Shown here one piece after another: positions 1 to 8,023 of a stretch of 22,201 nt of DNA (position 1 is the first letter of the stretch; each line of letters begins with the position of its first letter). The notes under the pieces were generated by a model. The model had not been told where the DNA came from. It worked only from the letters and a program-made list of their open reading frames with translations, and searched no databases. The stretch covers positions 1 to 22,201 of the forward strand of contig CAZVDU010000065.1 of NCBI GenBank assembly GCA_964625615.1. Direction: 5' to 3'. The position numbers and the translations under genes are program-made. The DNA comes from M269 sp964625615. GTDB taxonomy: Bacteria > Pseudomonadota > Gammaproteobacteria > Enterobacterales > Alteromonadaceae.

Positions 1-242
1 GACCAGAAGACTTTATGCAGTTTATTTTACGTTCGAGTGATGGTGAGATAATGCGAGTAAGGTTTGGCTTGCGTACAACAGATATCCCACTAGCAGCGCC
101 AGTTGCAACACGTATGCTAATGGCTGCAGAAGCGAGTAGCTCGGCTGGAGAAGCCGCGCCGGCCTTATTGACAGAGTCGCCGTTCGACGTTGATATGTTG
201 ACGCTTCAAGAAGCGATTGATTTGGAGCTAATCGAGGAGTAA
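1..242 (+). CDS. 3' end of an unrecognised protein (copy A)
   Basis: The reading frame is open from the window edge (first full codon at 3) to TAA at 240-242, so the gene begins outside the window and only about 79 C-terminal residues are visible. I do not recognise the family. The visible part has a basic, hydrophobic start (FILRSSDGEIMRVRFGLR), an Ala/Ser-rich middle and a strongly acidic tail ending in EAIDLELIEE. An internal ATG at 15 is not a convincing start because there is no Shine-Dalgarno and the frame continues upstream. A strong terminator follows ten bases after the stop. A mutated copy of this same 3' end lies at about 676-904, which supports the frame being a real gene tail: the copy keeps the protein pattern where its frame is intact. 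Confidence 0.6.
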   Translation, partial: PEDFMQFILRSSDGEIMRVRFGLRTTDIPLAAPVATRMLMAAEASSSAGEAAPALLTESPFDVDMLTLQEAIDLELIEE

Positions 243-251
243 TCCACCTTG

Positions 252-290
252 AGCGAGTTGGTCTGTTTAAATGGATCAACTCGCTTTTTT
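252..290 (+). terminator. Rho-independent terminator after copy A
   Basis: AGCGAGTTGGTC (252-263) pairs with GATCAACTCGCT (274-285) through twelve pairs including one G-T, with a ten-base loop. Five T follow at 286-290. It ends the transcript of the partial gene at 1-242. Confidence 0.85.
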
Positions 291-299
291 ACTTTACCT

Positions 300-675
300 C
301 TTAGCTCCCGTTAAAGGGAAGTTCACCGTCAGTCTAATCATAGTTACCACCTTTTTAACGTACCAACAATATCAAGTTGTCATCACATCAGGTTAATTAA
401 TCTGAAGTCCGCATTACCCTAACTTTTGTCTAGCAAGTTGTTTGTACAACAACTCCTACTCCGGAGCAGTGTACTCTGCTTTAATATTATGAACCTTCAA
501 GCTGTGTCATCAGCAAGTGATGATGGCGCCACAAGTGATGATGAAATTGCCGATATCTCAGTAAGGCATCCGTCGGCACAACAATGGCTTGTGTTTAATT
601 CTAGTGGATCTGATATTGGTAGCGGCCGAGGTGATGGTATCTGACGCTTCACCTTTAGGTGTCACAGTTCGTTAA
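300..675. other. Gene-poor stretch before the decayed copy
   Basis: No convincing intact gene is present. A frame open from TTG at 426 to TGA at 642-644 encodes a low-complexity Ser/Asp-rich peptide (for example SASDDGATSDDE), with no ribosome binding site and no family I recognise. Because the sequence immediately after it matches the tail of the gene at the window edge, this stretch could derive from the body of the same duplicated gene. The matching part of copy A lies outside the window, so this cannot be tested here. Confidence 0.4.
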
Positions 676-904
676 CTCGAAGACTTTATGTCGTTTATTT
701 TACGTTGTAATGACGGCGAGATGATATGCGTAAAGTTTGGCTTGCGTACAACGGATATTCTACTAGCAACCTTCTATGCAAATGGCGGTAGAAACGAGTA
801 CTTGGAGAACGTAGGCTGCGCCGACTTTATTCTCAGAGTCACCGTTTGACGTTGATATGCTGACAATTTAAGGGCTGATTGAATTGGAGCTAATTGGCAG
901 TTAG
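676..904 (+). pseudogene. Decayed duplicate of the gene tail at 1-242 (copy B)
   Basis: The DNA from 679 repeats that from about 7: both have GAAGACTTTATG, then TTTATTTTACGTT, then GTTTGGCTTGCGTACAAC and CTAGCA at matching spacing. Copy B is broken. The middle, after CTAGCA, is about 12 bases shorter with further small indels that shift the frame. Near the end a CAA codon of copy A is TAA at 869-871, and the final codons differ before TAG at 902-904. The 3' parts still align (GACGTTGATATG, TTGGAGCTAAT). This shows a tandem duplication of at least the 3' end, followed by loss of function in the second copy. No terminator equivalent to that of copy A follows. Confidence 0.8.
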
Positions 905-990
905 AAATCATATTAACTGTGATTGTTAGGGTATTTAGAGCGCTTATAACTATGCAATTATTCTGTTCGGATAGATTTTTTTGAGGTGAT

Positions 991-1023
991 AAAAAGGCTT
1001 GATAGCAGATGCCATCAAGCCTT
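991..1023 (-). terminator. Rho-independent terminator of the repeat lipoprotein gene
   Basis: AAGGCTTGAT (994-1003) and ATCAAGCCTT (1014-1023) form a ten-pair perfect stem with a ten-base loop. Read on the minus strand it is followed by five T (991-995), 24 bases after the stop of the lipoprotein gene. Confidence 0.85.
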
Positions 1024-1046
1024 GGTGGGAAGGTTTGTAGTATTTA

Positions 1047-4000
1047 CTACTGTTGTGTTTCACCTTCGAAAGGTTGCAAGATGACAGGACAATTGATCAC
1101 AGCGTTCGAAGCACGTAAGCCAAATACAAAAGCATTTTCTATACCTTGACTGCCATCGAAGCTGGTTACTAATCCTTGGTCAATCAAGCCTGCTAAGTCT
1201 GCAAAACTAGTGATTGCACGGCGTTGGCCGTTAGCAATAGCTTCAGCTGTCCACATGTTCAGATGAGCATCCCACATAGGTGAGTAGTTATTACCCACTT
1301 CTGTCGAGTTGTCCGGGTCAAATGGGAAGATGTTCACAGGGTCGCGGTCATCATCAAGAATGGTTGAAGATAAACCTTGGCGCTCAACACCTTGTGGTGC
1401 AACGCCATCTTCCGTCACTGTCAAACCGTTGGTGTTTGGTGAGAAGCCTAGCAACACAGATTCGCCGTCTAAACCGCTTTGACCAAATACGGGTAGGTTA
1501 GCCATACGAGGAGCATAGGTACCGAGTTCGATAGTGGCCGGTACTGGATCAGACACATCTGTTACCAAGTGGTAGTAGAAGCGGTCACCGCCTTGCCAGC
1601 CATCAAGCAATTGCATATTAACGGTGCGGTTTTCGATATCAATCGAGTTGATGCGGTCATGCAAACCTGTGCTGTTAGCAATGATTTGCGCATTGATCAC
1701 AGTACCACTTGGTAAGACAACTAATGATGAGTATTCTGCATCACCGACTGAGCCAGGTTGTGCTACTGAAGGTGGGAAAGCAGAATCTCCCGTACCAGGT
1801 TCTAGAATACGCTCTGGGCTAAAATCAACATCACCTCTAAAGATAATACGACCCGTGCCAGTGACTTGAACGCGTTGTGCTGCTGCAGCAGCTCCCGGTA
1901 ATGCACCATAGCGAAGTTTCGGCGCTAGGATTGCTCCCATGATTTCAGCTGTCTCGATAGTCGAGGTTTCAGTGATGATGAAGTAAGTCGGCTCACCTGT
2001 TGGACCAATACCTTCGTATAGAGGTAAGGTCACGTTTGCCGCTTCATTATCACGTAGATTGTCTTCATCGACATCAATTGCTGATGGTAAGAACACGTTT
2101 AACTCATCACGGAAGCTGCGACTTGAACCATTGAAATCAGCGACTTCTCTACCTGCTTCAGTAGCACCAAGTTCAACAATAAGTTGTGCTTCAGCTTCTG
2201 GCGATAAAGGTACATCTCTGAATGAATTACTAAACCCTTCGCCAGCGGCTAACTCACCTTCAAATGGTTGAAGAATGACTGGGCAATTAATGACTGCGTT
2301 AGAAGCACGTAGACCGAACAAAAAGTCGTTTTCTGGACCTGTGCTCCCGCTGAAGCTTGTCACCAAACCTTGTTCCATTAAGCTATTAAGATCACTGAAA
2401 CCTCTAATTGCTCGACGTTCACCGTTTGCAATAGCTTCGTCGGTCCACATGTTTAAGTGGGCGTCCCACATAGGTGAATAGTTATTACCCACTTCAGTTG
2501 AGTTGTCTGGATCAAATGGGAATACATTCACCGGATCACGATCATCATCGACAATGGTGGAACCAAGGCCTTGACGATTAATATCATCGACAGAAAGACC
2601 ATCTTCATTGATTGTTAATCCGTTCACGTTAGGTGAGAAGCCAAGAAGGACAGTTTCACCGTCAATACCACTTGAACCAAAGGTTGGTAGGTTAGCCAAA
2701 CGCGGCGCATAAACACCAAGCTCAATCGTCGCAGGACCTGGGTCAGACGCATCAGTCACTAAGTGATAATAAAGAGGGTCGCCACCTTGCCAACCGTCGA
2801 GAAGTTGGAAAGTTGCGGTGCGAGCCGTTGTATCAATCTCTAAGATACGGTCGTGGTTACCTGTAGCATTAGAGACTATCTGTACATTGGCCACTAAACC
2901 ACTGGGTAGAACAACAAGTGAAGAGTATTCTTCGTCACCCACGGCGCCAGGCTGCGCAACTGATGGTGGGAAAGCCGTGTCAGTACCGCGCTCAAGCACA
3001 CGTTCTGGCGAGAAATCAACATTGCCTCTGAAGACCATAAGGCCTTCTTCATTGATCTCAACCCGCTGGGCTGAAGCTGCGGCTGCTGGAAGTGCACCAA
3101 AACGGAGTTTAGGTGACAAAATAGCACCTGACAGTTCAGCTGTTTCTTGCGTCGACGTCTCTGTTAATATGTAGTAAACATTTTGACCTTCTGGGCCAAT
3201 ACCGCGGAACAACGGCAGAGTTGCATTGGCTTGCTCTGGGTTGCGCACGTTTTCCATATCGATTGAGATAGTGTTGGGTAAGAAGACATTCAAGTCATCA
3301 GAGAAAGCGCGGTCAGCACCGGTGAAATCTGCGACAGTGCGGTTTGATTCACGAGCAGCTGTTTCAACCAATAGAGCAATTTCTTCAGGCCCAGTGAGTA
3401 CTTGTTCATTCGATCCTTCGAAAGGCTGCATGATAACTGGACAGTTAATCACTGCATTTGAAGCACGTAAGCCGAATACAAAGTCGTTCTCAATGCCTGG
3501 GCTACCAGCGAAGCTTGTTACTAAGCCTTGTTGTAACAAATCATTCAGGTCACTGAAACCTCTGATGGCACGACGTTCACCGTTTGCAATGGCTTCTTCG
3601 GTCCACATACTTAAATGTGCATCCCAAAATGGTGAGTAATTGTTGCCCACTTCGTTTGCGTTATCTGGGTCAAATGGGAACACGTTAACGGGATCGAGAT
3701 CCTGGTCAAGAATGGTTGATGAAAGACCTTGCCTGTTGATATTACCCACACTGTTTTCTGTGGTGGTTAATCCATTAATATTTGGCGAGAAGCCCAAAAG
3801 TACTGATTCGCCATCCAAGCCACTTTGGCCGAACACAGGCAAGTTAGCCAAGCGTGGCGCGTAGACACCCAGCTCAATCGTCGCAGGTACTGGGTCAGAT
3901 GCGTCTGTTACCAAGTGATAGTAGTAACGGTCGCCACCTTGCCAGCCATCTAGTAGTTCGAAACGCGCCCAGCGCTCTTCGATATTGATTTCGATGATGC

Positions 4001-4805
4001 GATCATGAAGACCAGAGTCATTTGCAATGATTTGTGCGTTGATAACCAAGTCTGAAGGTAAGACAACTAATGAAGAGTATTCTGCGTCACCTACAGCACC
4101 TGGCTGCGCTACAGAGGGTGGGAATGCTGTTTCTTCGCCGGGTACTAGTATACGTTCTGGACTAAAGTCGACATCGCCACGGAATATAATACGACCCTCT
4201 TCATTTACTTCAACACGTTGCGCTGCATCGGCTGCGCTAGGCAATGCACCATACCTCAGTTTAGGCGAAAGGATTGCCCCTAATGCCTGTGCTGTTGCTT
4301 GAGTCGATGTTTCTGTAATGATGTAGTAAGTCGGTTCGCCTGAAGGGCCAATACCTTCATATATGGGCAGTGTAACGTTCGCTTGTGTGGGATCGCGAAG
4401 ATTTGCTTCATCAACATCTATCGCGCTTGGGATGAATACATTCAGCTCGTCTCTAAATGATCTATCGGCTCCCGTAAAATCCGAAACGGTACGCCGTGCT
4501 TCTAGTGCCCCTAAAGCGGCTATACTCTGAACTTCTTCTAGCTGTGCTTGAGCGGTTGCCTCGGCTTCTGATTGACCGGATTCACCCGCAGGTCCTGCTG
4601 GTCCCGTTGCGCCTTGTTCACCTTGAGGCCCTTGCGGACCCGCTGGACCAACATCTCCTTGTGCACCATCATCACCATCACAGGCGGCCAATAAGGCAAT
4701 CGCTACCGCAACGCTACTTAATTTTTTTACTGTTTTAGACAAACGCTTTTTATCTGTAGGAAAAGGCAATCGACTTCGATCGATATGAATATTTGGTGTT
4801 CGCAT
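1047..4805 (-). CDS. Lipoprotein with collagen-like stretch and three tandem ~380-residue domains
   Basis: A 1252-residue protein. Residues 1-41 form a long signal peptide with a basic N-region and lipobox LLAAC, giving lipidated Cys42. Residues 44-78 are Gly-X-Y triplets (such as GPAGPQGPQGEQG), a collagen-like stalk. Three copies of one domain then follow, roughly 88-464, 467-850 and 868-1248. Each copy contains F-[TN]-G-[AS]-[DS]-R-[AS]-F-x-[DE]-[DE]-L-N-V-F, the block LLDGWQGGD, then FPFDPDN, YSPxWDAHL, and ends with NAVINCPVI[LM]QPFEG. Each copy has a single Cys near its end. The start at 4805 has AGGAG eight bases upstream. The gene is monocistronic, with its own terminator and a long AT-rich 5' region. 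I do not recognise the repeated domain. A surface-exposed or periplasmic binding or structural role is inferred only from lipidation, stalk and repetition. Confidence 0.85.
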   Translation of the reverse strand: MRTPNIHIDRSRLPFPTDKKRLSKTVKKLSSVAVAIALLAACDGDDGAQGDVGPAGPQGPQGEQGATGPAGPAGESGQSEAEATAQAQLEEVQSIAALGALEARRTVSDFTGADRSFRDELNVFIPSAIDVDEANLRDPTQANVTLPIYEGIGPSGEPTYYIITETSTQATAQALGAILSPKLRYGALPSAADAAQRVEVNEEGRIIFRGDVDFSPERILVPGEETAFPPSVAQPGAVGDAEYSSLVVLPSDLVINAQIIANDSGLHDRIIEINIEERWARFELLDGWQGGDRYYYHLVTDASDPVPATIELGVYAPRLANLPVFGQSGLDGESVLLGFSPNINGLTTTENSVGNINRQGLSSTILDQDLDPVNVFPFDPDNANEVGNNYSPFWDAHLSMWTEEAIANGERRAIRGFSDLNDLLQQGLVTSFAGSPGIENDFVFGLRASNAVINCPVIMQPFEGSNEQVLTGPEEIALLVETAARESNRTVADFTGADRAFSDDLNVFLPNTISIDMENVRNPEQANATLPLFRGIGPEGQNVYYILTETSTQETAELSGAILSPKLRFGALPAAAASAQRVEINEEGLMVFRGNVDFSPERVLERGTDTAFPPSVAQPGAVGDEEYSSLVVLPSGLVANVQIVSNATGNHDRILEIDTTARTATFQLLDGWQGGDPLYYHLVTDASDPGPATIELGVYAPRLANLPTFGSSGIDGETVLLGFSPNVNGLTINEDGLSVDDINRQGLGSTIVDDDRDPVNVFPFDPDNSTEVGNNYSPMWDAHLNMWTDEAIANGERRAIRGFSDLNSLMEQGLVTSFSGSTGPENDFLFGLRASNAVINCPVILQPFEGELAAGEGFSNSFRDVPLSPEAEAQLIVELGATEAGREVADFNGSSRSFRDELNVFLPSAIDVDEDNLRDNEAANVTLPLYEGIGPTGEPTYFIITETSTIETAEIMGAILAPKLRYGALPGAAAAAQRVQVTGTGRIIFRGDVDFSPERILEPGTGDSAFPPSVAQPGSVGDAEYSSLVVLPSGTVINAQIIANSTGLHDRINSIDIENRTVNMQLLDGWQGGDRFYYHLVTDVSDPVPATIELGTYAPRMANLPVFGQSGLDGESVLLGFSPNTNGLTVTEDGVAPQGVERQGLSSTILDDDRDPVNIFPFDPDNSTEVGNNYSPMWDAHLNMWTAEAIANGQRRAITSFADLAGLIDQGLVTSFDGSQGIENAFVFGLRASNAVINCPVILQPFEGETQQ

Positions 4806-5745
4806 TATATGTGCTCCTATTTAAAAGTTTTAAAACACTATATGTGTTTATTTTATTTTGATTAAAATATATGCAGTCTGTATTTTTTTATTAATGCTGG
4901 CGGTAAATTCAGTATTGCAAGTAAATTTCCTACCAACATGCTGACTATACTAGTAGGCAATTCTTCCGCCTTTCATCACAGTAATCCTAAATAGAGTAAC
5001 AAAATAATCACTTTTGAAATTTAATGAACTAGTGTCGATTCATGCCTTTTAAAATAATTTTTTTATTTTAAGTTATTGATTTGTATTGTTTTTATATTTT
5101 ATTTTTCAAGTACATTAAAAACGTTGTGAAATCAATAATGATAAAGTCACTATCTGATTATAAAAAAATGAAGAAAATGACATAATTTTTAGGGTTTATT
5201 TTTTCATGTTTTTATTATGCTACTAGTGCACATATTTACGTTGTGATGTTTTTAATAGGAAAAACAGAATGTATTGATTTATAAAATTGATTGGCATTGT
5301 TTTTAATAAGTACTATTTATTAAATAATATAAAAATATTACCTTGTGTATGTTATTTGATACGGTTCTATTTTTCTCGAGTATTAAGCTCAAGTTGCGGT
5401 TGATAAATAGCGAGTTGAAGCGTTAGGCTTGATGGATGATGTTGGTTAGCTTTTACTCAAGCTCGTTATTTAGAGGCGTGTGTGTATCGCTGAATCAACC
5501 TAATTTGTGATGTTCCGCTAGAGTATGAGGGATATTGATACGGGGCGCACAGGCTAGCCTTTGTAAGTCAAACTCATTCAACGAAGTCTCAGTGCTTTAG
5601 GTAAGCCTATAGGGCGTCAAGTTACTCGCTGCTTAGTTGTATCTTCTTAAAAAGCAGTCAGTATATATACGCTGGCACGCCTTATATTGGGGAGCCTATG
5701 AAACTCTGCGTGTCAAAGTTAGGTAGATTGAGCTGTAGGTTGGTA
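4806..5745. other. Long AT-rich intergenic region
   Basis: About 940 bases without an intact gene. Positions 4806-5360 are extremely AT-rich with long T and A runs and must include the promoter of the minus-strand lipoprotein gene. An imperfect palindrome AACACTATATGTGTT lies about 25 bases before that gene's start and contains a possible minus-strand -10 (TATAGT, complement of 4837-4842). From about 5400 base composition returns to the local average and one frame retains a possible transposase relic (listed separately). No terminator for the operon ending at 5746 was recognised. Confidence 0.6.
5522..5668 (+). pseudogene. Possible relic of an IS3-family transposase (OrfB)
   Basis: One plus-strand frame reads SMRDID, then with stops at 5555-5557 and 5564-5566 continues VKLIQRSLSALGKPIGRQV and TRCLVV, with another stop at 5648-5650. 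The spacing M-R-x-I-D ... P ... L-x-x-L-G-K-P-I-G-R-x-x-x-R-x-L resembles the segment near the start of IS3-type OrfB proteins, where M-R-x-I-D is followed by G-S-R and then V-G-R-x-x-V-x-R-L-M. No catalytic DDE region, terminal inverted repeats or target duplication is visible. The match is from memory and short, so it is tentative. Confidence 0.28.
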
Positions 5746-6753
5746 CTAAATATCAGAAGAGAAGGTATTCATTTCTTGATCAACCATCACGTAAGGTAAG
5801 CCAAGTTCCTTGAGCCAGCTCTCTCCTTGTTCTTTGCCTTGTAACATAACAATTGTCGCAATAGTGCCGGCTATTATGCATTGAGGAGCCCATACACTTA
5901 CCGATGCTAGACCGCTTACTGGCCATCCTGTTTTGGGGTTGATAATGTGGGAATAGCGAACACCATTGAGTTCAAAACAACGAGCATAGTCGCCACTTGT
6001 AGCTAGCCCTCCTTCTGTCATTGGAATGGTTGCAATGGCCGTATTTGTTTTAGCAGGGTGTTTAATGCCAATTTTCCAAGGGTATTTATTTGGATGGGGG
6101 CCAATCACTCTCATGTCACCTGCTAAATCAATCAACCCATGATTGATTCCTTGGGCCTTGAGCAAAGAGTCGAGTACGTCAGCAGCGTATTCTTTTACAA
6201 TACCACCAAAGTCAATTTGCATGTCCTGTTCGGGCAGATAAAATGCATTTTGGCTTAACGTTAATTTATCCCAGCCAATCTTTTGCTTAAAGTGCTCAAT
6301 GGTTTCTTGCTCTGGAATAACCGCCTTCTTAAAATCCCAAGCCTTTCTCAAAACACCTGAGGTTATGTCGAATAGGCCAGAACTTTGTTTATAAGCGGTG
6401 TCGGCATACTGCATGAGCATCCAACATTCTTCATCGAGTTGAAGGGCATTTTTGCCTGCTTGTTGGTTAATTTGGGTGACTAGGCTATCAGGAAGGTATC
6501 TCGAATATTTAGCTTCGAGTCTTGCCATCTCGTTAATGCAAATCTGGTTCACATGTTCGAATTGTTTTTCTGATTCACAATATAGCGTCAAGGCACAGGG
6601 AGATCCCATAGCCTTGAAGCTAGATTCATAAACATGCAATTTAGATTCGGATGTTGAAGCCAACAGTAAACAACTCAAAGTCAAGTAACCCAGGGTTGGC
6701 GACATCAGCACTTGCAAAACCTGTACTGCCACCACTCTCATACTTTTCAGCAC
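5746..6753 (-). CDS. ApbE-like FAD:protein FMN transferase
   Basis: ApbE enzymes take FMN from FAD and attach it to a Thr or Ser of envelope proteins, using Mg. Counting from the GTG at 6753 (335 codons), recognisable blocks are DFGGIVKEYAAD (181-192), IDLAGDMRVIG (208-218), and HIINPKTGWPVSG (269-281), the family hallmark. The usual metal-binding motif A-D-x-x-x-T appears as A-G-T-I-A-T (295-300), so the Asp is replaced by Gly while the Thr remains. The start is uncertain: the GTG at 6753 overlaps the upstream DUF3570 gene by 113 bases. The ATG at 6705 (residue 17) gives a better signal peptide (MSPTLGYLTLSCLLLAS) with a 65-base overlap. No strong Shine-Dalgarno decides it, and translational coupling is likely. 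It is the last gene of the four-gene operon, which suggests its substrate is encoded with it. Confidence 0.88.
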   Translation of the reverse strand: MLKSMRVVAVQVLQVLMSPTLGYLTLSCLLLASTSESKLHVYESSFKAMGSPCALTLYCESEKQFEHVNQICINEMARLEAKYSRYLPDSLVTQINQQAGKNALQLDEECWMLMQYADTAYKQSSGLFDITSGVLRKAWDFKKAVIPEQETIEHFKQKIGWDKLTLSQNAFYLPEQDMQIDFGGIVKEYAADVLDSLLKAQGINHGLIDLAGDMRVIGPHPNKYPWKIGIKHPAKTNTAIATIPMTEGGLATSGDYARCFELNGVRYSHIINPKTGWPVSGLASVSVWAPQCIIAGTIATIVMLQGKEQGESWLKELGLPYVMVDQEMNTFSSDI

Positions 6754-7816
6754 TGATAAGGAGTGACCATCGTTCGAAGTCTTTTGTAGCTTTTAAGCCA
6801 TAGGTAATGGCGCCATACTCTGACAATCTGTAATCCGTTGATTGTAAACCATCTTCCCTTGCAACTTCATAAAAAGGTTCATAGAAGAACGCTTCTGTTT
6901 GATCGTAGACACGAATAGATGGGATAAGTTGGAACCCAGCACCTAAGTTTTGATACCAAGCAAGGTCTAATGTGTTAGAGCGAATATCCCAGCTGTCATC
7001 GTAAAATCTATAGTCAACATGCAATGCGCCGCTAGCAGCATCACTAAAATGACGGAATTGCGCGGAAACTGTGCGGGCATTACGTGATTCTGGTCTTACG
7101 TCACTTTGCAGCTGAAAATTCAGGAACACTGCCTTATAAGGATCAGACAGGAAACCTGTTTTCCGGCTAAAGCCTACACCGAACTTAACCAAGCTACTTT
7201 TGGATAGGATCTGTGAATAGCTGGCGAGTACGGAATTAGATCGTCGGCTTTGTGCCGTTTGTGGTCTCGTATCAAACAATTCAATGTCCACAGGCGTAAC
7301 ATCATCGTTAGATACATCGCCAGAGATACTGTACGTTGCCAACTTGCTCTTAGACTCGATGCTATATTCGGCTGCGAAACTGGTTGAATCATAATCATCT
7401 TCAACAGAGCGAGCAACGGTAAATGATGCACCATGACGACCATTAGCAAACCCTAAAGTTAGCGCACCATCTGTACGTTCATCTTCTATCGTTGGGCCAC
7501 TCAATACTTGTATTGCTTCACCTTCATCATTCAGTAGCGTAAACCAAGGCGAAGCACCCGATAAACGCTCATTTTGATAGTTAACACCAAGTTGAAACTT
7601 ATCTGATAGAGGCGCAATTAAATTAAATTGATTGACGTCAATATCATACCTATCTAGCGGACCACCAACAGCATTTTGTTCGCTGATTTGATCTTCTTCA
7701 TAGGTGTAAAAGCGATACCCGAAATCAAATTCATCGGCAACTTGCGCAGCATTAGCTTGGATGCCAGGCAGTGCCATAGCAGCTGCAGTTAAAGCAGTAA
7801 GAGCATTATTTTTCAT
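6641..7816 (-). CDS. DUF3570 family envelope protein
   Basis: A 391-residue protein with signal peptide (cleavage probably after IQANA, residue 23). The rest alternates short polar turns with amphipathic strands rich in Tyr and Phe, as in an outer-membrane beta-barrel. I assign it to DUF3570 from overall pattern, from the conserved-looking SGASPW near residues 86-91, and from its neighbours. Its ATG directly abuts the stop of the DUF4266 gene (TAAATG), so translation is coupled; the 3' end overlaps the ApbE-like gene. Residues 83-89 read E-R-L-S-G-A-S, close to the D-x-x-[ST]-G-A-[ST] pattern modified by ApbE enzymes. A second weaker match, D-A-A-S-G-A-L (259-265), lacks the hydroxyl acceptor. 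Function of the family is not established as far as I know. Confidence 0.8.
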   Translation of the reverse strand: MKNNALTALTAAAMALPGIQANAAQVADEFDFGYRFYTYEEDQISEQNAVGGPLDRYDIDVNQFNLIAPLSDKFQLGVNYQNERLSGASPWFTLLNDEGEAIQVLSGPTIEDERTDGALTLGFANGRHGASFTVARSVEDDYDSTSFAAEYSIESKSKLATYSISGDVSNDDVTPVDIELFDTRPQTAQSRRSNSVLASYSQILSKSSLVKFGVGFSRKTGFLSDPYKAVFLNFQLQSDVRPESRNARTVSAQFRHFSDAASGALHVDYRFYDDSWDIRSNTLDLAWYQNLGAGFQLIPSIRVYDQTEAFFYEPFYEVAREDGLQSTDYRLSEYGAITYGLKATKDFERWSLLISAEKYESGGSTGFASADVANPGLLDFELFTVGFNIRI

Positions 7817-8023
7817 TTAATTACAACCACACCCGCCACCAGAAGTTGATGTACCACCTGATGACGCCTCTTTAGCAAAATAAACATGGCGACGAAACGC
7901 TGCATGCATGGAATCGGGCTCGAATTGCATTTCCTTTTTGGTAAACCGACCTCTCTCCCACGGTTCTACAGTTGCACAAGCACTGCTTAAGCAGCACAGC
8001 GCAATGACGATTAGTTTTTTCAT
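7817..8023 (-). CDS. DUF4266 family mini-lipoprotein
   Basis: A 68-residue protein with lipobox SSAC, so Cys16 is lipidated and the mature chain has only about 53 residues. Family-typical features as I recall them are VEPWERG after the lipid anchor and a C-terminus of small residues ending GGGCGCN, here with Cys65 and Cys67. The start ATG overlaps the stop of the TlpA-like gene by four bases (ATGA) and the stop abuts the DUF3570 start, so it is translationally coupled on both sides. The CxC end next to a thioredoxin-fold protein suggests a thiol redox partner or a metal ligand, but this is inference. No enzymatic domain is present. Confidence 0.85.
   Translation of the reverse strand: MKKLIVIALCCLSSACATVEPWERGRFTKKEMQFEPDSMHAAFRRHVYFAKEASSGGTSTSGGGCGCN

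Noticed and set aside
426..644. Open frame with low-complexity Ser/Asp composition
   Set aside because: TTG start without ribosome binding site, no family, and located next to a decayed gene copy. Described as part of the gene-poor stretch, not as a gene.
4496..4738. Plus-strand frame containing a run of six histidines
   Set aside because: It is the antisense of the signal peptide and collagen-like codons of the minus-strand lipoprotein; the His run is the complement of GAT/GGT codons. No ribosome binding site.
6801..6818. Possible DUF3570/ApbE gene fusion because of the long overlap
   Set aside because: The two genes use different frames and each has its own stop; the overlap is better explained by a downstream ApbE start near 6705.
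7021..7041. D-A-A-S-G-A-L in DUF3570 as the flavin attachment site
   Set aside because: The final position is Leu, which has no hydroxyl to accept FMN; the E-R-L-S-G-A-S site at 7550-7570 is the better candidate.
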